DNA of 64,000 nt, taken from NCBI GenBank assembly GCA_028751875.1, contig CM054138.1, positions 36,026,773-36,090,772 on the forward strand, in the 5' to 3' direction. Below are positions 47,401 to 57,900 of the stretch, piece by piece (position 1 is the stretch's first letter; every line of letters begins with the position of its first letter). This DNA is from Rapana venosa (taxonomy: Eukaryota > Mollusca > Gastropoda > Neogastropoda > Muricidae). Both the position numbers and the translations under genes were made by a program. Below the pieces are notes generated by a model. That model saw only the letters and a list, made by a program, of their open reading frames with translations, did not search any database and was not told where the DNA came from.

Positions 47401-50400
47401 AGCCAACAAGAACACATTTACTAACATAATTCATACGCATCAGTGATGGACACTATAGCCGAGTAGTTATGACAATTCATCTTAAATCCCATGGGACCTT
47501 GAAGTCGTGGGTTCATATCTTAGCAACATCTGGTGAATTAAGGGTGGGAATTTTTACGATCTCCCAGGTCATCTTCAAATGCAGATCTGCCAATGCCTTA
47601 ACCTCGTGCATTCATCTCCCCTTGAAACTCCCTTCATTACCAAGTTTATATGAGAAATCTGCACATAAACTGGGGTAGCACCTTAGAAAAATTGTTTAAA
47701 AAAAACTATCAGCCAGAATCACTTCATGTTTTCAGCAAAAATCTATAAGAGCATAATAGTTGACATGGTGGTGTTTATATTAACTTTTATGAAAAAATTA
47801 TGTAACCACTCAGGTGAAAAATTTTATTTTACCTGTAAACACAGGGGTATATTAGTAAAACAGATGATAGACAGACATACAGCACCCATCAGTATAGTGA
47901 TACCTACTGTTTTGATGGCAGATGGTCAGGCTCATGGGCTGAAAAAACACTAATGGGTGTTGTGAGGTATAAGTGGTCACACAGGGACACCTAATCAAGG
48001 TAAACATGTCCTGCGTTGCTCGTTTCAGCCATTCTGATATTGTAAAATAAAAAAATAATTTAAAAAATACTGCTATTCAAAATCATTGAAAACTTTCTGC
48101 AAACATGTTTGGGTGCATGTACTTTGATCTGCATGAGTTTGTGTATGCGTGTTGACAGTGTCACCATATGGTGACACACCTGGATTTACCTGTAAAATTT
48201 ACCTGCATTAGTAGATACCAAGAAAATGGGCAGATATCACAACACAAAATATACCAGTACTCACATAGACCCATTTTATAGTTGATCTGGTATCCATCCA
48301 ATATTTCAGGGTGCTTTTTTTTTTAATATACATCATTCACAATTTACATTTTTTTACATTCACCTTTGTACACTATACATTTTACAACTTGGTACACTTG
48401 TTTTATGACTATTATTTTTACATTGCTAAACCAGATTCAGTCTGTTTTACAACAAAGTCAAGTCCTGTGAACTCGAACTCGAACTTTTTATTGAGAGTAA
48501 ATGGATAAGCTCAGGGCTTTTTTTACACCATGCTCTCAACAAAAAAAACCAAAAAAAAAACCACACCAAAACCACCACCAACAACAATCAAAAACCACCA
48601 AAAAACAAAACAAAAACCCAACAACAACCCCCCCCCCCCCCCCCCTCCCCCAAACAAACCAGCAAACAATCATTATCAACAGTTTTAAAGACACCAAAAT
48701 GAAAATTCAAAATTGATTATTATAATCAAACACTATAAATGAGAACTAGATACAATGACGAATGTCATACAAGGGAGACAATGGAGAAGGAAAGAGAAGC
48801 AAACAAACAAACAAACACAGACAAACAAGTATTAAAAAAAAAACAAGAAAAAAAAAACAAAACAAAAAAAAACCCACCACCACACACACACAACCACCGA
48901 CTCAGAAACCACATTACAGAGAGAGACAGAAAGAGACAAAGAGACAGACAGGCAGACGGACATACAGACAGCGGCAAAACAGCAAAGGATATAGAGAGTG
49001 AGGGGAGGGGGGGGGGGAGTTGAAAGAAGAAAGAGTCAGAAATCAGGTGTGGCAGCTAAGAAAGAGTGTGTCGGGACCTAAAGACCTACTGATGATAGGA
49101 GCGGAAGCACCCGCGATCCTTGCACACAGCTGCCTGGCATGTGACACACTCATAGGATGACTGGACGGCATGGCCTGCTGGTGTTTTCCTGCCCTCTTTC
49201 TTGCAGAGCACACAATCCCTTTTCCCTCTGGCAGACTGAATTTTGCTGGGAGTGTGTCTGTCTTTGTCCTGGCCTGGAGCCCGAGTCCTCGGACGGCCCT
49301 TGCGCTTTTGGCCATTGAAACCATTCACCATGCCTGTGATGATTTCCATCTGAAAGTCCACATGCTTTTTCAGTGGGGCAGCAGCACTGTTCTTGTATAT
49401 GATGTAGGAATTGACACAGGCAGTGTCCAAGTAGAAGAACAGTACATATTTCCACCACTGCGAGAACTTCAACTGGGACCCATAGTAGGAGCGCAATTGG
49501 TCATGCTTGTCGATACCATTGTAATCGCGACCGTACTTTGCAATTGCCTGGGGTCGAGAATATCTGGCTTTTACAACACCCCCAGGGCCTTTCCTGGCAA
49601 CCTCTCCATTGGATGTATCATGGGCAGTAGTCAGCAGAGTCACCTTGCGATGGTCGAACCCAGCAATAGCCTGAAGCTTGCCCCTCTTGGCATCACTGCC
49701 GATCTCACGAAACCAGCACAAAGTATCACTAGATTTCTTGACACACTTGGCTTGTTTCATCGCTTCAAGCAGACCTTTTCTGTTATTGCGCACAGTCCCA
49801 CATGCCAGAGTGTTTTCCGCAAAAAGAAATTCAAGAAGAGGGACAGACATGAAATAATTATCGAAATAAAAGTGTGCCACTTGTTGAGATGTGGGGCGGA
49901 CAGGTGTTTCACAACGCGATCCCCAAGGGCCTCACCATGACCAGCAGGCACATCATTGACCTTCCCTGTATACACTGAATAGTTGAGCATATAGAAAGAA
50001 TCAGAGTCACAAAGAGCCCAAACCTTCAAACCCCACTTCGTTGGCTTTGCAGGTACGTACTGCAGGAATCCACAACGACCCTTGAACTTGATCATTGCTT
50101 CATCAACAGTAATGTTTTGCCCAGAATAAAATTGCTGAGCAAACCTACTCTGGGTAATAGAAATCAGAGGCCTGACTTTGAAGAGGGGGTCAAAGCCAGG
50201 CTGACCTCTGGGAACTGCAGTACTAGAATCAGCCAGGTGAAAATACCGTGCCAACTGTTGGAATCGATTCCTTGGCATGATCGAAGCGACCCAAGCATTG
50301 AAAGTAGGGCTACCTACTTGCCAGTACATATTCATACTTGGAAGAGGAGAAATATTCATAAACATATGCCCTAACCTCATAAACAGTGGTGGGTTTGAAT

Positions 50401-51867
50401 TTACTATCCACCATATCCTCAGGCACACCTGACGCCATGAGTTGCTGCCTTGCGTACAGATTAGTTTGAGTGACCATGAGGGTGAACAACTTGATAGGAA
50501 AAAGAAGTGAAAAAAAATCCAATGCTGACACAAGCTTTCGCTGTGGTCGAGGAGGGCCACTGTAAGCACAAAACCTATGATTTTCAGAAGTAAAATCATC
50601 CTGACACCACTGAGATGAACTTGCCAATCCAGAATTCGCCACACCTGGTCCGTCACCACCCGCATCGATGTCGATAGGTTTGTAAACTACACTATCGTCG
50701 TCACTGTCTTCACTCGGTTCATAGTCTCTGTCAGCAGCGTCTGGTTCGTTCACATCAATGTCAGACTGACTGTCGTCTACAAACGTATTTCCTACTCTAA
50801 ACATCTCGTCGATCGTCAAGCTAGCAGCACTTTCGTTGTCACTATCACAAAAAGCCATGTCGATTTTTTCTGGGTCAGCACTAAAACGCAAAAAAAAAAT
50901 CAACAAAAATTCACTGAGCTCTGTTCCCACTTGTAAAAAAATGGCGAAGGGGAGGTAGAAATACCCGGATGCAGGTCAGTGAGCTCTCTAGTGAATGAGG
51001 TCTATAAATTAGGTAGGTTACTTTCGCTTCGTGAGAGACTGGCGGTGGAGCAGAATAGGGCGGATTTGGACTGAACGGAAGTGGGGGCGGCGGGCGGACA
51101 GATGTGGCGTGGTAGCCTTCATGTATATACACATGCACAAGATCAGATATGCATGTTAAAGATTCCATAATTCATGTCAGCATCCGGTAGGTTACGGAAA
51201 TACAAACATACCCAGCATACATCCTCAAAGTGAGAATGCACTACCTTCATGATGGGCAAATACAGTTGCATACACATAATCTCACCAATGGAGAACCTCT
51301 GAGCTCTAGCTGAGGAACGAAAAACATCACTACAGCATAACCCAGAGATTTCTGAATTCACAGTATTCTCAAGCTGACCAGTCAATAGCTTATTACTGTA
51401 TTGATCAGTCAATTATTTGTCATTATCCTTTTTTAAAACAATCCCAACTGCTTGCCAAAGGCCATATTAGGGCATAGTGGGGAAAAAAAGAAAAAGAGTG
51501 GAAGCTGAAAAACAATGCAACATTATAACACGTTTCAAGAAAAGCACCAAAACAAAACAAAAAAATTAAAATGGAATATTCTCAAAGCATGAGCTTTCAT
51601 TACTCATTGTCCTGATGCGAATAAAGAGAGACTTACCAGCTAGATGGAAGCAAGATGATCAAAAGTACTCAAAAAAAGAAACATTATCACCAGTGAATCA
51701 CCCAAGGCACAAACAAAACAAAAACAACTAACAGCAACCCATAAAACCAAACAAACACTGTAACTGTGCAAGCATCCACTGTTCAGAGCTATAAGAATTT
51801 TTTGAGGCAATATACAGAAGAATCAGACAGTTAAAAATATCCCCCCACCCCTGCACAGAGAAAGAGT

Positions 51868-51906
<39 letters not shown>

Positions 51907-54900
51907 TGGAGAGAGAGAGAGAGATGGAGAGAGAGAGACAGACAGACAGACAGAGAACCAGATAATCAAAACCGTATGCATATAAGAACACAAAGAACCG
52001 AGCAAGGTGAAAAAGTGGTCTAGAGAAAAGTCTGGGGTTTGAAGTGTGTGGTGGTTCAATACCCATTTGTGCCTGAAACTTTTGCCCCATCCACTAGAGT
52101 ATGAGTGGTGGTCTGGGTTCTAGTCTTCCAGATGAGATGATGAACAGGCCCCATGTGCAACACACACTTAACACGTAAAAGATCCCATGGCAACAAGGGA
52201 GTTGTCCCTGGCAAAATTCTGTAAAAAAAGAACAATCTAATAGAAAAAACAAATACACATGCAGACAGGAAAAGAACAAAAAGAAAGGCAACATTCTACC
52301 CAGAGAAAGCAGCCTGAATTTCACACAAATTTGCTGTCACTCAAAGTGGCATACAATACAAAACAGCAATAATTTTTGATATAAAAATAATGACAAAGAA
52401 TCATAGTTTTACTCCACACAGCACACTAAAATCATACACATTCTTTGTTTACCTTTAAAAAAAAAAAGCTGCACCAATTGATGTTTTTCATCAAACTTTG
52501 GGAACAAGAGCTAAAACATGTGTAGTTTATCTCACACAGCTGAACTCCCTAGCATAAAGCCATATCAGAATCTGTGTGTACCATTCTGCGCCCAATGGCA
52601 AACGTAGTCTTTTCAGAGAAGCTGCGTCCATTCTGCTCAAAGACTTTGTACAGGTCAGTGCTCAGATGCTGCAGAATGATAAATCGATACTGCTTGTCCC
52701 CCTTCCTGTGCTGTCCACAGCCCCAGAATGGCGGCACAGCCAGATAACGGAGCTTCTTCATCTTGCTCCACTCTGCAACTGTCAATGCAAGGAAAAGTTT
52801 TCCCTTTTAGAGAAAATTATATCACTTTGGGGTCAATTTACATTGGCACAATTTGATTTCTGTTGAATTTAACTACGGCAAATACAGTTATGTCATGAAA
52901 ATAGCAATAATGTAAAAACAAAAACCCATTTCATTACTGGAATTTAAATAATAATTTCCTTATCTAAGGATCTTTTATGTATACGCAAAGTGGCATATTC
53001 AACATCACAATAACATTTTTTGTTTAAGCTGAGGTATACTCAACATAAATCACAAATGTCCGATGTCTGGTTTCATCTCCAAATGTTTTAACAATTTAAG
53101 GCAACCTGACCTCACTTGAAACTACCTTTTGTCACTCATCCAATTTAGCCACACTCTTTTACTTGTTCTGAACCATACTCATTTAAGACCAGTTTAGTCT
53201 GCAATATTACAGTACATAGGGATAAGAAACATTAAGTTTGTGATAACACGAAGAACCATCAGGGCTCCAAGACCCTTCAGAGTATACAAACAGACCCTTC
53301 AACATAAAAGAGTTAGAAGAAGCCCCCCAAAATCTCCTGGCCCTGACAAGATTGCCAATGAGATGCTGGAACACCTTGGCACCAGAGCAATGTCCAAACT
53401 CTTTGATCTCTTCAACATCTGGAGGTCAGTGCATGTTCCACAACACTAAGATTCTCATCCAAACTGCCAAATTCAAGAGGCTTCAAAACCACCCCATGAG
53501 AGAAAGATGGACCCAACCAACAAAGTGATGACTAAAGGAGGCAGCTTCATTTACATGAACAGGATGCTTGAACAACAATATCAAAACATCTTTGACCATG
53601 ACCCTAAAGAGATTTCTCGATGTCTAGCTATCCTGGCCTGGAGTGAGGGGGATTCTGCCCTCATTCAGTGCAACGTCTCTGGTGTAGGACCTAAAGACAC
53701 TCAGTAGACCTGAAAAAAGCCTTTGAACACCTACAGACCCACTACCCAAGAGACTTGTGGACCTATGTTTCCACGGAGGGCTCTGCTGAGGATACAGAGC
53801 GAAATGGAGGGGCAGGGATCTATAACCAGTGGCCTGAAGGGACAAGCCAGGAGCAGGTGGACAGCCAAGCAACACAACATGCGGATAAAACAACATCCAC
53901 ACTACAACAGGTCACACCCTTACTACCTACTGACACTATGGGAGCAGGTCTGTATATTAAAGACTTACGACAGGCCATACCTGCCTAAACTACCACATGT
54001 ACTCGACACTCCACACAAGCCACAGAGGAGTGCCCTTGCAAGACTGACAGCCCGACTACAGAACAGCTGCTGCTGCATCCTGCCCGCTTCACAACACTGA
54101 AAGAGGATCTGGCCTGACCCCACCCCAGTGGTCAAGACACTAAGGAGGACCTGCAGTGCACAGCTGCCTTTGTAATACAGACTAAGCTATTCATCTCATA
54201 AATGCAACCCACCCCATCCCAATTTTTTTTTTAAACTAAACCAAAATGAAGTACAACTAGTTCAGAATTAACAGGCTTGTACTTGAAAGCAAACTGACAT
54301 CACTCTTACCTGGTTATACCTCATTCAGAACCATTCTAGGCCAAATAGGGGCCAAAACTTGAACAATACTCATTGGATTTTTTTCTTTAACCCATCTTTT
54401 ATGTAATCCTTATCACACTTGAAAAACTTGACCATGAAAAACTTACGGCTTTCTGGTCTGGCCACACGCTGATAGAAATGCAGTTCACAGAAGAGTGGCC
54501 CATTTTCCAGGTATTCCTGGTGATACAAATACAAGGTGGTTGCATAATACTCTGCTACAAAAGAAAAGAAAAAAAAGAGAAGACAAATTGAAGATTCACA
54601 ACAGTACTCAATTAATGATCAGCCCAGACAAAATGGATAGGGCAACTCATCTGGCATGCACATTGATTTTACGTCGTATCACTGAAGTACAAGTCTTTTC
54701 AAGTAATGCGTTTTTGAAACTAAGGTGATTGTTTTTTCCACAACTCCCCCCACCCCCTTTTATTTTTATTTTCATAGACTCAATAACCTTAAAAACAATC
54801 TCAATTGATTCAAATGCGCTGCAATGAAATCTACTTCAGAGAAGTTAGTCACATCAATGAAAACAGCTTACGCAATCTTATCACTCCACAGCGACTGAAT

Positions 54901-57900
54901 ACAATACATTCAAAATATATTTACCACAGCTTATTTCTGTTTACTTTGGTCTGCAAATGTGACAGACCAATCTACATTTCAAACACATTTATCCAAGATA
55001 CCAAAGTCCACAAAATCTACAAATAAAACTTACTATTTTGATGACATATGGCTGAGACAGGTCGGCAGGGCCATCAGTCACATCGTAAGCTGAAATATTA
55101 AATATCATTTAAACTATGAAAGAAAATATATGTTTGAGTTGCTCAATATGAACATGAATCTTACACACAAGATCCACCTCTTTTCTACATTGCTTTTCTA
55201 AAAATATTAAGTAATGAGTCAGGTTACAACAATTTGACACAGCTAGTCTCAATCTCAGCACATGAAAATCTTAGAACAGATGATACAAAGTACATGTAAA
55301 CACAAACATAGCACTGTCAGGTGCAATCAGGACTGCACGACATACCACAGGATTTAAATCCACAAAGGAGGAAAAAAAAGTTCTGAAAATGAAGTGCCTC
55401 CACCCCTCTTTACAAAACAGTATCCTTCGCCCCTCCAAAAAGGTTTAAAAAAATAAAAATAAAAAAAGAAAGGGGGGGGGAGGAAAAGTCCACTTTAATC
55501 AGGGATTCATATACCCAAACAATATACTAATGATACAAAGAAAAAGAAAACATGAAATGCACTTTGTCATGTGAGCACATGGTGGTCATGGTCCTTCTAT
55601 CAAAGGCGAGAAAGGAAAAGGAATTGGTATAGCATAATCATTAGAAATTGTGGCTAGCGAGTAGTTTTGGGGGGGTGTTTATCATGTGCCTAACCGGTTA
55701 AGAGAAAAGTGAATTTGCTTTCAATGGCCATAGCATAAATAACAGGCGTACCATAGTTAGATGGACACACAGAGAGGCTGAGACAGGAAGAGGAGACCAT
55801 GCCTGGTCTTTCCCTGTTAGGCGATTTTGCCTGGTGTATGAGGCGTCACTGGGAAGTCTGTCCCCTCCTCAGAAAAAGTTAACTGTCCATGGATGGCAAC
55901 TTTTATATAGTATTACAAGTCAGAAGTGATAAAGGGTGGGTAACTCAGCTAGGTTACCAAGGAAGGAGAGAGAGAGAGGGTGGGGGTGTGATTCCACATG
56001 AGTGAATCAGGGTAGGTGGTGACTGATACTGTTTTATTATTTTGTTGGACAATTTAGATGACTCGACCTGGCTTCATAAAACTGAATAGCTTTAGGGGCT
56101 GATACTGTGATAGCGTTGAGTTTAAACATAACTGTTAAATGTTTACAGAGGCCTTGGTATTATGAGGACGGAGTATTTGTCTGCCCCAGTTGTATGAATA
56201 AGAAGGGTGAAAACAATACCAATGCAGGAAACAAGGAGCTACAATTTGAACAAGGGAAGATAGAAGTGGTAGACGAATTCTGCTACCTGGGAGAGATGAT
56301 AAACTGCGAAGCAAAATCTGAGTTAGCTGTCAGAACCAGGATTGCGAGTGCTTGGAAGAAATGGAAAGAATTGGCAAGTCTGCTTGGAAATCAGAAAATC
56401 CAAATGGAGAGACGCTGTCTGATATATAAGGCCAACATTAGACCTGTTCTCCTGTATGGTTCGAAGACGTGGGTTTTCACAAAAACCGTCAAACTTTTGT
56501 TGAAGAGCTGTGAAAACCGAATGCTATGCTACATGACAAAGATCAAATGGGAAGACAGGATCACGAATGAAGAACTATGGAGAATGTGCAAAGTTGATGA
56601 TCTGAAGTCTGTAGCTAGTACCAATAGACTGCGCTGGTTTTGGCACGTTCAACGGAAAGCAGACCACCACATCATAAAAAGAGTAATGAACTTCGTAGTG
56701 GATGGAAAAAGACCAAAGGGAAGACCTAGCAAAACCTGGGCTGCCTGCATTGCAGATGATCTTAGAGAAAGGGGCATAAATAAGGAGGAAGTTCAAAACA
56801 GAGAGAGATGGAGAAGGCTCATCAATGTCAAACCTCCCCTGGGAGAAACATGACAAAAAAGGAAGAAGAAGAAGAAGGGGCCTTGGGGGATAATAACACT
56901 GAGTTTACACAGTACCTGTTAACACTTTGTACCCCATGAATGCAGCAGCACTGCAGTCTCTGTGGACAAGCCCTACAGCAGCTGAGTGTAGTGTGCACTA
57001 GGTCATCATTGTAAAATCATCCTATCTTTTTTGTTTAAAGCCCATTAGCAGTAGCAGCACACTGCATTTTTTCTTCTGACCTTTTTTTTTTTGCCTATAA
57101 AAAGCAAGATTGACAACAGCATGAAAAAAGAATACTAAATCATAGTCTTATCTGACCTTTATAGATGAGGCCAAATCCTCCTTGTCCGATAACTTCGCCT
57201 AGCTGCCAATTCTTTTTGGCCAGGCTCTGGTACAGAATCTCTCCAGCTGGGAATTGTTCAGGCAGCTTGTGTGCTTTGGGTGCTCTTCCTTTTTTTGCAC
57301 CTGTGGAATATTTCAATAAAGCAAAGACAGATCAAACATCAACCAAAAAACCCAAAGATTCAAATTCCAATCTATGATTTGTTTCCAAGAGCATTCATAA
57401 AATTACACTAAATAAAATTACATAAGAACAGTACATGCAGTACATTTTTATAAAAGTATATAACTTTTTTTTTCTTTTAAAGTCTATCCATGCTCTCTAT
57501 CTTACGCATATCCTAAACTTCCACTTGTACAATTTAACTTCTCTAGCAATTGTGAAGTGTGAAAAAGAATGTCATAAACTTATTTAATCTAAAATAGATT
57601 ATACAACTTTCTTTGTCACTAGGCTACAGGATAGCCTGGTGGTTAGAGTGATGTGCTTGTGACCTGCTGACCCAGGTTTGAATCTCGTTCAAGAGGATTT
57701 TTCCTCTGGAGTTAACATCAGTGCCAACTCCACTCGCCCCATTAGTCCTATAAAGTATAAACTGAGGTCCCAAGTGCGAACGCACACAGAACATCTTGTA
57801 CACATTAAAACCCGTTCCACTTTTAAGAAGACTATTGTGTGCTGGTGGGAACGGATGGCAAAATATACAAAACTGCATACACATGGGAACTGGATGTAAA

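Noticed and set aside
49170..49940. A 256-codon plus-strand frame
   Set aside because: It is the antisense of the piggyBac transposase, whose minus-strand translation carries the catalytic motifs.
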